A stretch of 64,000 nucleotides of DNA from Neopusillimonas maritima (lineage in GTDB: Bacteria; Pseudomonadota; Gammaproteobacteria; Burkholderiales; Burkholderiaceae_B), in the NCBI RefSeq assembly GCF_003576595.1, contig NZ_NQOU01000005.1, forward strand, positions 62,001-126,000, read 5' to 3'. Made by a program: the position numbers and the translations under genes. The notes below the pieces were generated by a model. It was not told the DNA's origin, did no database searches, and worked only from the letters and a program-made list of their open reading frames with translations. Shown here in pieces: positions 42,471-53,431 of the stretch (positions are counted from its first letter, which is position 1; the number at the start of each line of letters is the position of its first letter).

Positions 42471-43193
42471 ATGACCTCCAGATCGTACAAGCGTGTTCTT
42501 CTTAAACTGTCCGGCGAAGCGCTGATGGGTGAAGACGCCTTTGGGATCAACAGAACCACCATTTTGCGAATGACAGAGGAAATTGCCGATGTTGTAGCGC
42601 GCCATGGGGTTGAACTTGCCATCGTTATTGGCGGCGGCAATATTTTCAGGGGCGTGGCCCCCGGTGCACAAGGCATGGATCGCGCTACGGCCGACTACAT
42701 GGGCATGATGGCCACAGTGATGAATGCGCTGGCGCTGCAAGACGCATTGAAGAATCGCGGCGTCGATGCGCGTGTTCAGTCTGCATTGAATATTGATCAG
42801 GTGGTTGAACCTTATATTCGACCCAAGGCTTTGCGCTATCTTGAAGAGGGTAAAGTTGTCATTTTCGCGGCCGGCACGGGAAATCCTTTTTTCACCACCG
42901 ATACCGCGGCTGCGCTGCGAGGTGCTGAAATTGGTGCTGAAGTGGTCTTGAAAGCGACCAAGGTCGACGGCATTTATAGTGCGGATCCCAACAAGGATTC
43001 CGACGCCACACGTTATACCCGCATCAGCTTTGATGAAGCAATTGTGCGTCGTCTGGAAGTCATGGACGCAACGGCATTTGCCTTGTGTCGCGATCAAAAA
43101 TTGCCAATCAAGGTTTTTTCCATCAATAAGCCGGGCGCTCTGGAACGCGTGGTGTCGGGTGATGAAGATGAAGGAACGTTGGTACACGTTTAA
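42471..43193 (+). CDS. pyrH: Uridylate kinase (UMP kinase)
   Basis: PyrH phosphorylates UMP to UDP and is a hexamer of the amino-acid-kinase fold, allosterically set by GTP and UTP. The motifs [33 protein letters not shown] and [13 protein letters not shown] are all present within 240 residues. The ATG at 42471 gives the standard N-terminus ([12 protein letters not shown]); a longer frame opens upstream from inside the hairpin region without a ribosome site. frr follows after 20 bases. Confidence 0.97.
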   Translation: MTSRSYKRVLLKLSGEALMGEDAFGINRTTILRMTEEIADVVARHGVELAIVIGGGNIFRGVAPGAQGMDRATADYMGMMATVMNALALQDALKNRGVDARVQSALNIDQVVEPYIRPKALRYLEEGKVVIFAAGTGNPFFTTDTAAALRGAEIGAEVVLKATKVDGIYSADPNKDSDATRYTRISFDEAIVRRLEVMDATAFALCRDQKLPIKVFSINKPGALERVVSGDEDEGTLVHV

Positions 43194-43213
43194 TCGGAAA
43201 CAAGGATTGAAGA

Positions 43214-43774
43214 ATGAGCTTGTCTGAAATTAAGAAAAATACCCAGGAGCGCATGGGTAAAAGTATTGAGGCTTTGAAGACCAATCTGGCCAAAATCCGA
43301 ACGGGTCGCGCTCACGCGGGCATCCTGGATCATGTTCAGGTTGAATACTACGGTTCATTGGTGCCGGTTGGGCAGGTTGCCAACGTTAGTGTGGTCGATG
43401 CCCGCACACTGAATGTGCAGCCGTATGAAAAAACACTGGTAGGCCCCATCGATAAAGCCATCCGCGACTCCGACCTGGGTTTGAACCCTTCGGCCATGGG
43501 TGAAAGCATTCGTGTTCCAATGCCTGCGCTTACAGAAGAGCGTCGTCGGGAACTGACCAAGGTCGTTAAGGCCGAGGGGGAAGATGCAAAAGTGGCGATT
43601 CGTAATCTGCGTCGTGACGCCAACGATGGGGCGAAAAAACTGGTGAAAGACAAAGAAATTTCTGAAGACGACGAACGCCGTATGCAGGATGAGGTTCAAA
43701 AACTCACCGACAAGCATGTTGCTGAGATCGATAAAATTATTGCTCAGAAAGAAGCTGAAATCATGACGGTTTAA
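43214..43774 (+). CDS. frr: Ribosome recycling factor
   Basis: RRF splits the post-termination ribosome together with EF-G. The 186 residues show the family's pattern: N-terminal helix with [21 protein letters not shown], the beta-rich small domain with [14 protein letters not shown], and the C-terminal helices with [32 protein letters not shown]. Length and order (pyrH-frr-uppS) are standard. Confidence 0.98.
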   Translation: MSLSEIKKNTQERMGKSIEALKTNLAKIRTGRAHAGILDHVQVEYYGSLVPVGQVANVSVVDARTLNVQPYEKTLVGPIDKAIRDSDLGLNPSAMGESIRVPMPALTEERRRELTKVVKAEGEDAKVAIRNLRRDANDGAKKLVKDKEISEDDERRMQDEVQKLTDKHVAEIDKIIAQKEAEIMTV

Positions 43775-43801
43775 TCCGTTATTCGCTGTTACCCAATTCG
43801 C

Positions 43802-44563
43802 ATGACCAAGAGCTCAACGCAAACCATTCCCGAGGCAACAGACACGCCGCAGCATGTGGTGATGATCATGGACGGGAATGGGCGTTGGGCAACCGACCGC
43901 TTCCTGCCCCGCACCGCAGGCCATGTGCGCGGGGTGCAGTCGGTTAGGCGGGTGGTTGAGGCCTGTGGTCGAAAAGGCGTTCGATACCTGACCCTTTTTG
44001 CATTCAGCTCAGAAAACTGGCGCCGCCCGCAGGAAGAGGTTTCTCTTTTAATGCGTTTGTTTGTACAAACGCTTGAAAAGGAAGTCGACAAACTGGAAGA
44101 GCAGGGCGTTCGTTTGCGTGTGGTGGGTGATTTGTCTGCGTTTGAGCCGCGACTTCAAGAGCTCATTAAGGCGGCTGAAAAACGCACAGAGCATAACAAC
44201 ACGCTTCATCTGACGATTGCAGCCAATTATGGCGGGCGTTGGGATATTCTTCAGGCCACTCGCCAAGCTTTGCGCGATTTGCCTGAACTTGCCGCGCATC
44301 CCGAAAACTTCACCGAATCGATATTGGCTGAGCGTTTGTCTATGGCTTGGGCGCCTGAACCGGATTTGTTCATTCGAACGGGCGGCGAACAGCGCATTTC
44401 AAATTTTCTGATCTGGCAGCTTGCCTATACGGAAATGTATTTTACGTCGGTATATTGGCCCGACTTCGACGCGAATGCGCTTGAAGAGGCTTTTGCGTGG
44501 TACCGAGGTCGAGAGCGCCGGTTTGGGCGCACCAGCGCGCAACTGGCTGAAAAGCAATCCTGA
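43802..44563 (+). CDS. uppS: Undecaprenyl diphosphate synthase (cis-prenyltransferase)
   Basis: UppS adds eight isoprene units in cis to farnesyl diphosphate, giving the carrier lipid for peptidoglycan and O-antigen. The catalytic Asp24 is in MIMDGNGRW, followed by a GH..G segment, [11 protein letters not shown], and the C-terminal [20 protein letters not shown] with the conserved Arg, Ser and Glu residues. The 253 residues are normal length. It is cotranscribed with cdsA, 14 bases downstream. Confidence 0.97.
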   Translation: MTKSSTQTIPEATDTPQHVVMIMDGNGRWATDRFLPRTAGHVRGVQSVRRVVEACGRKGVRYLTLFAFSSENWRRPQEEVSLLMRLFVQTLEKEVDKLEEQGVRLRVVGDLSAFEPRLQELIKAAEKRTEHNNTLHLTIAANYGGRWDILQATRQALRDLPELAAHPENFTESILAERLSMAWAPEPDLFIRTGGEQRISNFLIWQLAYTEMYFTSVYWPDFDANALEEAFAWYRGRERRFGRTSAQLAEKQS

Positions 44564-44577
44564 GGGAAAGGTCATTC

Positions 44578-45429
44578 ATGCTTTTGCAACGCACGCTCAC
44601 TGCTATTGTATTAATCGTTGTGTTGCTGGCAGCCGGACTATCGCCGGTGAACTGGCCGTTGCTGGTTTTTTTCGGTGTGGCGGCATCGGCGTGCTTGTGG
44701 GAGTGGATGCGCATGACGCTGGGCGGCGGGCGCATGGGCGTACCTGCTGTCGTGGCGCTGGCATTTTTATGTTTAACCCTGTTGGTCAGTTTTCAGGGTG
44801 CCGGTGCAGTTGTAAACACTTTCCCGGTCACTGATCGTCTGCGCGGCTTTATGGCGGTGGTTTTGCTGGCCTGGGTCATTATTGCGGGCGCGGGCCTTTA
44901 TGGTGGCAACGCCACCAAGCCATCCCGCTCACTCGGCTTAAGTCTGTTCGGTTTGCTGTCTGTTTTTGCCGCCTGGCTGGCACTGGTTTATGTGTACGAG
45001 CAGGCTGGTGTGGTGTTTCTCGTATCGTTTATGGGGCTGGTTTGGGTTGCCGATATTGCAGCCTATTTTGGCGGCAAAGCGCTGGGGCGTCGCAAGCTTG
45101 CACCCTCCATCAGTCCCGGAAAAACATGGGAAGGGGCTTTTTTCGGCGTATTGGGAAGCGTGGTTTGGGTCATTGCCACCCAAGCGTGGCCGGGCAGTTT
45201 TGCCGCTTATCTTTTCGGTGAGTTTTCCTGGTGGTTCGTGGTGGTGCTCACCATTGCGCTGGCCGTGCTTTCCATTATGGGAGACCTGTTCGAATCATTG
45301 CTTAAGCGCCGTGCCAACATGAAAGATTCCAGCCGTTTGTTACCGGGGCACGGGGGGGCTTTTGACCGTCTCGACGCGTTGCTTCCCATCGCGCCGCTGG
45401 CGTATCTGTTACTGACTCGCCCCTTGTGA
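44578..45429 (+). CDS. cdsA: Phosphatidate cytidylyltransferase
   Basis: CdsA makes CDP-diacylglycerol from phosphatidate and CTP in the inner membrane. The 283-residue protein has about seven to eight membrane helices. The family signature near the C-terminus is complete, from [11 protein letters not shown] to [13 protein letters not shown], with the metal-binding Asp residues. A ribosome site GAGGGAAAGG precedes the ATG. Its stop overlaps the GTG of dxr. Confidence 0.96.
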   Translation: MLLQRTLTAIVLIVVLLAAGLSPVNWPLLVFFGVAASACLWEWMRMTLGGGRMGVPAVVALAFLCLTLLVSFQGAGAVVNTFPVTDRLRGFMAVVLLAWVIIAGAGLYGGNATKPSRSLGLSLFGLLSVFAAWLALVYVYEQAGVVFLVSFMGLVWVADIAAYFGGKALGRRKLAPSISPGKTWEGAFFGVLGSVVWVIATQAWPGSFAAYLFGEFSWWFVVVLTIALAVLSIMGDLFESLLKRRANMKDSSRLLPGHGGAFDRLDALLPIAPLAYLLLTRPL

Positions 45430-46655
45430 ATATTGCGATGCAACATATTTGTATTCTTGGATCAACCGGGTCAATTGGCGAAAACACTATCGATGTTGTT
45501 TTGCGCCATCCCGAGCGCCTGTCAGTTTACGCCCTTAGTGCACATTCTCGAATCGAAAAACTGGTGGCGCAAGCGCTTCAAACGCACGCCAAAGTTGTCG
45601 TGGTACCCGATAACGCCGCACGGCGGCGGTTTATTGAAGTCTGGCCTGCCAAAACATCCAACATCCGCCCCGAAATTCGTGTCGGTGCTCAGGCGCTGGC
45701 AGACACCGCTGCCGATTCGGCTGTGAGCACCGTCATGGCGGCAATTGTGGGTGCGGCCGGATTGCCTTCTGCGTTGGCTGCCGCCAAAGCCGGCAAGCGC
45801 ATTCTTTTGGCGAACAAAGAGGCGTTGGTTGCTGCGGGTAGCGTATTTATGCAGGCGGTACACGATAATAAGGCTGAACTTTTGCCTATCGACAGTGAGC
45901 ATAACGCGATCTTTCAGTGTTTGCCGCAGGAGGGGAAAGCCGATGGCGCGCATCAGGCCGCTCATGGTGTTCGACGCTTGCTTTTAACCGCATCGGGTGG
46001 GCCTTTTCGTGAGACACCGATCGAGGCGCTGGCAAGCGTAACGCCTGAACAAGCTTGTGCGCATCCCAACTGGAGCATGGGCCGCAAAATATCGGTGGAT
46101 TCTGCGACTATGCTGAACAAGGGGTTGGAGGTGATTGAGGCACACTGGTTATTTGCCATGCCGCCCGAACGCATACAAGTGCTGATTCATCCGCAAAGCG
46201 TGGTGCACTCCATGGTTGAATATCACGACGGTTCTGTGCTGGCGCAATTGGGGCAACCCGATATGCGTACCCCTATTGCTTATGGTCTGGGCTACCCCGA
46301 ACGGCTGCAAAGCGGTGTCGGCATGCTTGATCTGGCCGCCTTGGGCCGGCTTGATTTCTATATGCCCGACATGCAGCGGTTCCCATGCTTAAAACTGGCG
46401 CTAGACGCGCTTGAGGCGGGGCAGCATGCATGCATTGCGTTGAATGCCGCCAATGAAATAGCGGTGGCTGCCTTTCTTGAGGGCAAAGTGGCGTTCAGTG
46501 CGATTGCGCAAATTATTGAGATCGCGTTGAATAAAAGCCAGCCTTTAGGTGGCGGTGATCTACCCGATAGTCTCGATGCAGTATTGGCGTTTGATTCGCT
46601 GGCGCGTCGTCATGCAGAACAGGCTTGCCAACATATAATGGCGACTGCCCGTTAA
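45426..46655 (+). CDS. dxr: 1-deoxy-D-xylulose-5-phosphate reductoisomerase
   Basis: Dxr (IspC) turns DXP into MEP with NADPH, the committed step of the non-mevalonate isoprenoid pathway. The NADPH motif LGSTGSIG is at 11-18. The metal site is in [13 protein letters not shown], and the loop [10 protein letters not shown] and the segment [17 protein letters not shown] follow. The length of 409 is slightly above average. The GTG start overlaps the cdsA stop (GTGA); an ATG four codons later (45438) gives an equally plausible protein. With uppS next door, isoprenoid supply and use are coupled in one operon. Confidence 0.96.
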   Translation: MNIAMQHICILGSTGSIGENTIDVVLRHPERLSVYALSAHSRIEKLVAQALQTHAKVVVVPDNAARRRFIEVWPAKTSNIRPEIRVGAQALADTAADSAVSTVMAAIVGAAGLPSALAAAKAGKRILLANKEALVAAGSVFMQAVHDNKAELLPIDSEHNAIFQCLPQEGKADGAHQAAHGVRRLLLTASGGPFRETPIEALASVTPEQACAHPNWSMGRKISVDSATMLNKGLEVIEAHWLFAMPPERIQVLIHPQSVVHSMVEYHDGSVLAQLGQPDMRTPIAYGLGYPERLQSGVGMLDLAALGRLDFYMPDMQRFPCLKLALDALEAGQHACIALNAANEIAVAAFLEGKVAFSAIAQIIEIALNKSQPLGGGDLPDSLDAVLAFDSLARRHAEQACQHIMATAR

Positions 46656-46700
46656 AATGTCGCACCGCGTGTATTCCCGTTTGTTATTTATTGGGTATTT

Positions 46701-48035
46701 ATGATTTTCACTTTGTTGGCGTTTGCCGTTGCGCTTGGCCTGCTTATTACCTTTCATGAGCTAGGTCATTATTGGGTCGCGCGCTGGTGCAACGTCAAGG
46801 TTTTGCGTTTTTCCGTGGGTTTTGGCCGGGTGTTGTTACGCAGAACGGACCGCAACGGCACCGAGTGGGCGCTGTCGGCCATTCCGCTGGGCGGCTACGT
46901 AAAAATGCAAGATGAGCCCGAGGTGGGGGCAAACGCACAAGAACAATCTCAGGCGTTTAACCGCAAGCCTGTGAGCCGGCGATTTGCTATTGTTGCTGCG
47001 GGGCCGGTTGCGAATCTTTTGCTCGCGGCCTTGCTTTATGCCGGTTTAAGTTGGGTGGGAACACAAGAGCCTGCCCCTATTATCGGAGCGCCCGCTGCGC
47101 AAACTCAAGCTGCTCAGGCGGGCTTCCAGGCCGGCGATCGTTTGCTTGAAGTCAACGGCACCCCTGTCGAGTCCTGGGGTCAGGCCCGTTGGGCCTTACT
47201 TGATGTCCTAACCAGCGGCGGATCCGCCGAAATTCGAGTACAGGGTGAGCACGGCGGCACGGCAACGCGAACATTGCAGGTTGCCGCCTCGAATATGGGT
47301 GTGGACGAAGCCGATCCGCTGGCATTGGCCGGGTTGGCCCTGGCCGCGCCGCGTGCCAGGGTAGGCGAGGTGATTGAGAGCGGGGCGGCGGAGGCGGCCG
47401 GCTTTCAACCGGGCGACATCATTATGGGCGTGGATAATCAACCCGTTAGTGACGCCAATGCGTTTGTTACCGCCATTCAAGCACATCCTGGTGAGCGTGT
47501 ACCGGTTACCGTTCTGCGCCAGGGAGCGCAAATTACATTAAATGTGACGCCTCAGGCGGAACAGGGCCCGGACGGGACAACAATCGGACGTATCGGTGTC
47601 ATGCTGACCGCCGACTTCCCCATGGTGACGGTGCGTTACGGCTTGCTGGGCAGTATTACGCACGGCGTTGAGCGCACATTTGAAACCGCATGGTATTCGT
47701 TGAAAATGATGGGGCGCATGCTTACCGGTGAAGTTTCAGTCAAGAATATCAGCGGGCCTGTCACCATTGCCGATTATGCGGGGCAAACCGCACGTATCGG
47801 AGTTGCAGCCTATATCAGCTTTCTGGCACTCATTAGTGTTAGTATCGGCATTTTGAACTTGCTGCCTATCCCTATGTTGGACGGGGGCCATTTGATGTAC
47901 TATTTGCTGGAAATGGCAAGGGGCAAGCCTGTGCCGGATGCCTGGCTCGAAACAGGGCAGCGCATTGGTCTGGGTTTGCTGGTGGCGTTAATGAGTCTGG
48001 CTTTTTTCAATGACTTCACGCGCCTTTTCAGTTAA
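46701..48035 (+). CDS. rseP: Site-2 intramembrane metalloprotease RseP
   Basis: RseP cleaves the anti-sigma factor RseA within the membrane, activating the envelope stress response, and clears leftover signal peptides. The zinc motif HELGH is at 19-23 in the first helix. Two periplasmic PDZ domains span about residues 110-190 and 200-285. The third zinc ligand is in LPIPMLDGGHLMYYLLE in the second-last helix. The length of 444 is usual. It stands directly before bamA, a conserved pairing. Confidence 0.96.
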   Translation: MIFTLLAFAVALGLLITFHELGHYWVARWCNVKVLRFSVGFGRVLLRRTDRNGTEWALSAIPLGGYVKMQDEPEVGANAQEQSQAFNRKPVSRRFAIVAAGPVANLLLAALLYAGLSWVGTQEPAPIIGAPAAQTQAAQAGFQAGDRLLEVNGTPVESWGQARWALLDVLTSGGSAEIRVQGEHGGTATRTLQVAASNMGVDEADPLALAGLALAAPRARVGEVIESGAAEAAGFQPGDIIMGVDNQPVSDANAFVTAIQAHPGERVPVTVLRQGAQITLNVTPQAEQGPDGTTIGRIGVMLTADFPMVTVRYGLLGSITHGVERTFETAWYSLKMMGRMLTGEVSVKNISGPVTIADYAGQTARIGVAAYISFLALISVSIGILNLLPIPMLDGGHLMYYLLEMARGKPVPDAWLETGQRIGLGLLVALMSLAFFNDFTRLFS

Positions 48036-48088
48036 CCCTGTTGTACTTTACAATCCACCACCATTTGATCACCTGAGGACTCGCCAGG

Positions 48089-50425
48089 ATGTCGTTTCGT
48101 CGTAAGTTTTCGCTCGCTCGCCGCATTATGCCTTTGGTATTCACGGCGTTGCTGGTACCCGGTCTGGCCAATGCATTTGATCCATTTGTTGTTCAGGATA
48201 TTCGTGTAGAAGGCGTACAGCGCGTTGACCCCGGCACCATTTTTACTTATTTGCCGGTCAAGGTGGGCGAACAATTTACGCAGGAGCAAGCAGCCGAGGC
48301 AATCCAGCGTTTGTATGCCACCGGATTTTTCAGCGACGTGACCATCGATACGCAGAATGATGTGTTGGTGGTTCAGGTGAAAGAGCGCCCCACTATTGCG
48401 TCGGTTACGTTTAACGGCATGCGTGCTTTTGATACGGAAGTGTTGAACAGCGCGCTGGCGGGTGTGGGTTTCGGCCCTGGCCGGGTGTTCGACAAGGCAT
48501 TGCTTGAGCAAGCCGAATTTCAGCTCAAGCAGCAGTATTTGTCGGAAGGTAAATACGGCGTGGAAATTACGCCTATTATTACGCCGCTGCCCCGCAACCG
48601 TGTGGGTATCAGTTTCGATATTTTTGAGGGCGACGTCGCCACGATCAGTCGTATCAATTTTGTCGGTAATAAGGTCTTTTCGTCGAGTGATCTGCGCGAT
48701 GAAATGGAGTTGACCACCTCCGGCCTCATGACCTGGTACACAGGCACCGATAAATACTCCAGGGAAAAACTGGAAGGCGATCTCGAAACCATCCGTTCCT
48801 TTTATCTGGATCGCGGCTATCTTGAGTTCAGCATGGAGCCGCCGCAGGTCACGATTTCGCCCGATCGGGAAAGCATTTACATCACCATTACCATCAACGA
48901 GGGCGAACCCTACAAAGTGCGCAGTGTGAAGCTGGCGGGCGACTTGCTCGGCCTGGACGCACAAATGCAGGAGATGGTTCAGGTAAAAGAAGGCGAAACC
49001 TTTTCGGCTGCGAATGCCAATGCCACCGTTGAAGCCATTACCGATTATCTGGGCGGGCTGGGGTACGCATTCGCCAATGTGAACCCTAACCCGGTGCTCG
49101 ATCGCGAAAACAAAGAAGCGGATTTAACGTTTTATGTTGATCCCGGCCGTCGCGTTTATGTGCGTCGCATTCAAATTGGCGGTAACACACGTACACGCGA
49201 CGTCGTCGTACGCCGTGAGATGCTTCAGGAAGAAGCTGCCTGGTATGACGCAAACAGTATCAAGGAATCGCGTGATCGCATTGATCGTCTGGGATACTTC
49301 AATGAACTGAATGTCGAGACGGCACCGGTGCCGGGTTCACCCGACCAGGTTGACATCAATGTTGACGTTAAAGAAAAGCCCACCGGCCTGATCAATCTGG
49401 GCGTGGGTTATGGTTCAACCGAGAAAGTGATTTTGTCGTTCGGTATCAGTCAGGACAATATTTTCGGTAGCGGCAATAGTTTGTCGTTAGACGTCAACAC
49501 CAGTAAAATCAACCGTACACTGGTTGTTGCCCACACCGACCCTTACTGGACCAAAGACGGCATCAGCAAAACCACGTCGCTCTACTATCGCCGTACGAGG
49601 CCATACGACACGCGTTACCGCAACCAGGGTGATTACCGTGTTACCGCCTATGGCGGCGGTCTTAACTTCGGCGTTCCTATTTCCAAGTACGATCGGGTGT
49701 TCGCCGGTTTCACATACGAGCACAATAAACTCGAGCTTTACGATCCGCCACAGGCCTATACCGACTTCGTCAACGAATATGGTGAGTCGACCAACGCGCT
49801 TATTTTCAACGTAGGTTGGTCAAAGGATACGCGTGACAGCGCCATCGCTCCACGCCGGGGTAGCTTCACCCGTTTGGCAGCCGACTTTTCCACTGGCGAT
49901 CTGCGCTACTACATGCTGAAAGCGCAACAACAGTACTATTTGCCTCTGGGCCGCAATTTTACGCTTGCATTGAATGCTTCGGCTGACTGGGGCCATACCT
50001 ATGGCGATAAAACCTTCCCGATCATTAAGAACCTGTATGCCGGTGGTCTAGGGTCCGTTCGTGGTTATGAGGGGGCCTCGCTTGGGCCACGTGACCCGCG
50101 TACAGGTAATTACCTGGGCGGTTCGCGCCGCTTCGTCGGCAACGTGCAACTTTACCTGCCGTTCCCAGGAGCCTCTCGCGATCGCACTTTGCGTTGGTTT
50201 ATCTTTGCCGATGCGGGGCAGGTTTCAACAACCGGAAGTTCACCGTGCTACACCGGTATTGGCGGCAACGTGCAAGACCCATGCGGTTGGCGCTATTCCG
50301 CAGGTGTCGGCTTCTCTTGGGAATCACCCATGGGGCCATTGGAAATTTCCTGGGGTAAGGCACTTAACTCGAAACCGGGTGACGATCTGCAGGCATTCCA
50401 GTTCCAGATTGGCACCGGTTTTTAA
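48089..50425 (+). CDS. bamA: Outer membrane protein assembly factor BamA
   Basis: BamA is the central channel of the BAM complex that folds beta-barrel proteins into the outer membrane. A signal peptide (about 1-29, ending ANA) precedes five POTRA domains, starting FVVQDIRVEGVQR. The 16-strand barrel fills the second half. The loop-6 motif VRGYEGASLG is present, and the chain ends QIGTGF with a terminal aromatic. At 778 residues it is of normal size. It is followed by its chaperone gene skp. Confidence 0.97.
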   Translation: MSFRRKFSLARRIMPLVFTALLVPGLANAFDPFVVQDIRVEGVQRVDPGTIFTYLPVKVGEQFTQEQAAEAIQRLYATGFFSDVTIDTQNDVLVVQVKERPTIASVTFNGMRAFDTEVLNSALAGVGFGPGRVFDKALLEQAEFQLKQQYLSEGKYGVEITPIITPLPRNRVGISFDIFEGDVATISRINFVGNKVFSSSDLRDEMELTTSGLMTWYTGTDKYSREKLEGDLETIRSFYLDRGYLEFSMEPPQVTISPDRESIYITITINEGEPYKVRSVKLAGDLLGLDAQMQEMVQVKEGETFSAANANATVEAITDYLGGLGYAFANVNPNPVLDRENKEADLTFYVDPGRRVYVRRIQIGGNTRTRDVVVRREMLQEEAAWYDANSIKESRDRIDRLGYFNELNVETAPVPGSPDQVDINVDVKEKPTGLINLGVGYGSTEKVILSFGISQDNIFGSGNSLSLDVNTSKINRTLVVAHTDPYWTKDGISKTTSLYYRRTRPYDTRYRNQGDYRVTAYGGGLNFGVPISKYDRVFAGFTYEHNKLELYDPPQAYTDFVNEYGESTNALIFNVGWSKDTRDSAIAPRRGSFTRLAADFSTGDLRYYMLKAQQQYYLPLGRNFTLALNASADWGHTYGDKTFPIIKNLYAGGLGSVRGYEGASLGPRDPRTGNYLGGSRRFVGNVQLYLPFPGASRDRTLRWFIFADAGQVSTTGSSPCYTGIGGNVQDPCGWRYSAGVGFSWESPMGPLEISWGKALNSKPGDDLQAFQFQIGTGF

Positions 50426-50487
50426 TGAAACCTAATTAATGGCACAATAGCTCTTTATTTTCGGCTAATTCGCAAGGTAGATTGTTC

Positions 50488-51045
50488 ATGAAGTCTAAAT
50501 CTGTATCGACCCTCATTTCCGTCGTTAATCGTTTGGCACGTGCACATCGTGCAATCGCCGTGGCGGCGGTTTTAGGTGCTGTAACACTGGTTTCCGTGCC
50601 GTCCGTTCAGGCTCAGGGAACAAAAATTGGCTTTGTCAGCACAGAGCGCATCCTGCGCGACTCCAAACCTGCAAAAGCAGCCCAGGCCAAAATCGAGTCG
50701 GAATTCAAAGCACGCGACCAGGAGCTGCAAAACCTGGCAAACCGCTTGCGTAATATGGCCCAGGAGTTCGACAAAGACGCTCCGGTCATGTCTGAGTCCG
50801 ATCGTATTCGTCGTCAGCGTGAACTGGCTGATCTCGATTCCGACCTGCAGCGCAAGCGTCGTGAATTTCAGGAAGACTTCAATCGTCGTCGCAACGAGGA
50901 ATTTTCGAATATTGTTGAGCAGGCTGACAAAGCCATTCAGCAGATTGCAGAGAGCCAGGGCTACGATTTGATTATTCAAGACGCCGTTACCGTTAGCCCC
51001 CGTGTTGATCTTACCGACCAGGTTCTTCAAGCGTTGGGTGGCTAA
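50488..51045 (+). CDS. skp: Periplasmic chaperone Skp/OmpH
   Basis: Skp holds unfolded outer-membrane proteins in the periplasm as a trimer with long helical tentacles. The 185 residues include an unusually long signal region: a basic stretch to residue 21 and then a hydrophobic core with cleavage near SVQA-QGT (residue 42). The mature part starts KIGFVSTERIL, with a long charged helical pair rich in Arg, Gln and Glu, and ends YDLIIQDAVTVSP. ATG at 50488 is favoured over a TTG two codons earlier. bamA-skp-lpxD is the standard order. Confidence 0.94.
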   Translation: MKSKSVSTLISVVNRLARAHRAIAVAAVLGAVTLVSVPSVQAQGTKIGFVSTERILRDSKPAKAAQAKIESEFKARDQELQNLANRLRNMAQEFDKDAPVMSESDRIRRQRELADLDSDLQRKRREFQEDFNRRRNEEFSNIVEQADKAIQQIAESQGYDLIIQDAVTVSPRVDLTDQVLQALGG

Positions 51046-51051
51046 AATTTC

Positions 51052-52140
51052 ATGCCGGTGTTGCTCGCGCCTGAACAGGCGCCTTCTTTAACTAATCTGC
51101 TGGCCAACGTTAATACGGCAGGGTTGAATACATTTATTGCAGATAACTCACAGCCGGATCCCATTATCCAGGGAATCGGCTCTTTGCAACAGGCGGGGCC
51201 CAACGAGATTAGTTTCCTGTCGAATCCTCGTTTGAAGGCAGAGCTCGATCGCTGTAAAGCCGCTGTGGTTATTGTCCCGCCAGAAGTATTTGAAGCGCTG
51301 AAAGATCGAGACCTTTCGTATCGGCTGGTTAAGTGCGATCAGCCCTATCTTTTATATGCGTTGCTGGCACAGTGGTTTGATCGCCATCGAATTAGCCGGC
51401 TCCCGTCGGGAGTTCACCCCACTGCGGTTATTCATAGCAGTGCACAGCTTGAATCAAACGTCCATATTGGGCCGCATTGTGTTGTTGAAGCGGATGCCCG
51501 TATCGGCTCCGGTTCGCGTCTCGGCCCAGGGTGTGTAGTAGGGGAAAAGAGTGTTTTAGGGCACGATTGCCTGCTGCACGCCCGCGTGACCATTTATCAC
51601 GGTGTTCAAATCGGTAGCCGGGCTATTTTGCATAGCGGCTCGGTGATTGGGGCAGATGGCTTTGGTTTTGCGCCTGACCCATCCAGCCAGGGTGCCTGGG
51701 CCAAAATTGCCCAATTGGGTGGTGTGCATATTGGTGACGATGTGGAAATTGGTGCCAATACCACGGTTGATCGCGGCGCGCTCGACGATACGGTTATTGG
51801 TAACGGCGTAAAGCTGGATAACCAAATCATGATTGCACACAATGTGCATATTGGTGACCACACCGCCATGGCGGCGTGTGTCGGTGTGGCGGGGTCAACT
51901 GTGATCGGCAAACGTTGTACCATCGGCGGGGCGGCGATGTTGTCCGGCCATATCACGTTGGGCGACGATGTCCATGTTTCGGGTGGTACGGCTATCACGT
52001 CAAATGTTGCTCAGCCGGGGCGTTACACCGGGGTTTATCCATTTGCCGAGCACGTTCAGTGGCAAAAAAATGCAGCCGTTATTTCCCAGCTTTCGCAGTT
52101 GCGACGCCGGGTCCGGGCCTGCGAAAAAAATCAGGATTGA
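51052..52140 (+). CDS. lpxD: UDP-3-O-acylglucosamine N-acyltransferase
   Basis: LpxD adds the second hydroxyacyl chain, to the 2-amino group, in lipid A synthesis. The N-terminal uridine-binding domain (about 20-110) is followed by a left-handed beta-helix of hexapeptide repeats (about 120-320) and a C-terminal helix. The catalytic histidine is in DNQIMIAHNVHIG, and the segment GADGFGFAPDP is typical of LpxD. The length of 362 is normal. It starts six bases after skp. Confidence 0.96.
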   Translation: MPVLLAPEQAPSLTNLLANVNTAGLNTFIADNSQPDPIIQGIGSLQQAGPNEISFLSNPRLKAELDRCKAAVVIVPPEVFEALKDRDLSYRLVKCDQPYLLYALLAQWFDRHRISRLPSGVHPTAVIHSSAQLESNVHIGPHCVVEADARIGSGSRLGPGCVVGEKSVLGHDCLLHARVTIYHGVQIGSRAILHSGSVIGADGFGFAPDPSSQGAWAKIAQLGGVHIGDDVEIGANTTVDRGALDDTVIGNGVKLDNQIMIAHNVHIGDHTAMAACVGVAGSTVIGKRCTIGGAAMLSGHITLGDDVHVSGGTAITSNVAQPGRYTGVYPFAEHVQWQKNAAVISQLSQLRRRVRACEKNQD

Positions 52141-52184
52141 ATCGTTTGTATTAGGTATGGCGCGCAAAGCGCTTAGGAATAATT

Positions 52185-52640
52185 ATGGAACTGGACATCA
52201 AGCAAATAATGGCGCGCCTGCCGCATCGGTATCCGATGCTGCTGGTTGACCGCGTACTGGAAATGGTGCCGGGTAAAAGTATCGTTGCGATCAAGAATGT
52301 TTCAATGAACGAGCCATTCTTCGAAGGTCATTTTCCCCATCACCCAGTGATGCCGGGCGTGCTGATTATCGAAGCGATGGCCCAGGCTTCCGCACTTTTT
52401 TCCTTCGAGGGAGACGAAACTGTTAATCCGGGGGACAAACAAATTGCTTACTATCTGGTTGGGGTCGACGGCGCGCGTTTTCGGCGCCCTGTTGTGCCGG
52501 GCGACCAGTTGCGTTTGGAAGTCACTGCCGATCGAATTAGTCGCACCATGTGCAAATATACCGGTCGGGCTACGGTTGATGGTCAGGAAGTGGCGGAAGC
52601 TAAACTCATGTGCGCAATTCGCGTTCTGGAAGACGCATGA
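52185..52640 (+). CDS. fabZ: 3-hydroxyacyl-ACP dehydratase FabZ
   Basis: FabZ dehydrates 3-hydroxyacyl-ACP in fatty acid synthesis and competes with LpxA/LpxD for the hydroxyacyl precursor. It has the hot-dog fold with catalytic His49 in [14 protein letters not shown] and Glu63 in IIEAMAQ. The length of 151 is standard. Placement between lpxD and lpxA is conserved and links membrane and lipid A supply. Its stop overlaps the lpxA start (ATGA). Confidence 0.97.
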   Translation: MELDIKQIMARLPHRYPMLLVDRVLEMVPGKSIVAIKNVSMNEPFFEGHFPHHPVMPGVLIIEAMAQASALFSFEGDETVNPGDKQIAYYLVGVDGARFRRPVVPGDQLRLEVTADRISRTMCKYTGRATVDGQEVAEAKLMCAIRVLEDA

Positions 52641-53431
52641 CGAATCCGATTCACCCAACGGCACTGGTGGCTCCCGAGGCCCAATTGGCCGATGGTGTCA
52701 GTGTTGGGCCTTATAGCATTATTGGTCCAAACGTGAGTATTGATGAAGGCACGCAAGTGGGCCCGCATTGCATTATTGACGGCCATACAACGATTGGGCG
52801 TAACAATACTTTTTACCGCTTTTGTTCAATAGGCGGTATGCCGCAAGACAAAAAATACCAGGGTGAACCCACACGCCTGGAAATCGGCGACGGCAACATG
52901 GTGCGCGAATATGTAACCATTAATACCGGTACAGTGCAAGATGTGGGTGTTACCCGCGTTGGACACGATAACTGGATCATGGCGTACGTGCACATTGCGC
53001 ACGATTGCCAGGTGGCCAATCAAACTATTCTGGCTAATAACGTGCAATTGGCAGGACATATTCATATTGGAGACTGGGCTATTATCGGCGGTTCCAGTGC
53101 GGTGCATCAGTTTGTGCGTATCGGTGCGCACAGCATGGTTGGCGGCACCAGTTCCATTCGTCAAGATATTCCTCCCTATGTTATGGGCGCCGGCGACCCT
53201 TTTCGCCCTGTAGGCATTAACTCCGAAGGCCTCAAGCGGCGCGGTTATGAGCCGGACACGGTGTCTGCACTTAAGGAGGCGTACAAATGCCTGTATCGGC
53301 GTCAATTAAATGTCGAGCAGGCGCTTGACGCAATTCGCAAATTACAAGCTGAACGTAGCGCTGCGCATGACGCATTGCAGGTGCTTATCGATTTTCTAAC
53401 CGCCGACGGGCGCGGCATCGCTCGCTTATGA
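52637..53431 (+). CDS. lpxA: UDP-N-acetylglucosamine acyltransferase
   Basis: LpxA starts lipid A synthesis by acylating UDP-GlcNAc at the 3-hydroxyl. Hexapeptide repeats forming the beta-helix run from residue 4 ([20 protein letters not shown]) to about 185. The catalytic histidine lies in [10 protein letters not shown], and [11 protein letters not shown] follows. A helical C-terminal domain completes the 264 residues. The ATG at 52637 overlaps the fabZ stop; an upstream start inside fabZ would add nine residues without family support. lpxB overlaps its end. Confidence 0.97.
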   Translation: MTNPIHPTALVAPEAQLADGVSVGPYSIIGPNVSIDEGTQVGPHCIIDGHTTIGRNNTFYRFCSIGGMPQDKKYQGEPTRLEIGDGNMVREYVTINTGTVQDVGVTRVGHDNWIMAYVHIAHDCQVANQTILANNVQLAGHIHIGDWAIIGGSSAVHQFVRIGAHSMVGGTSSIRQDIPPYVMGAGDPFRPVGINSEGLKRRGYEPDTVSALKEAYKCLYRRQLNVEQALDAIRKLQAERSAAHDALQVLIDFLTADGRGIARL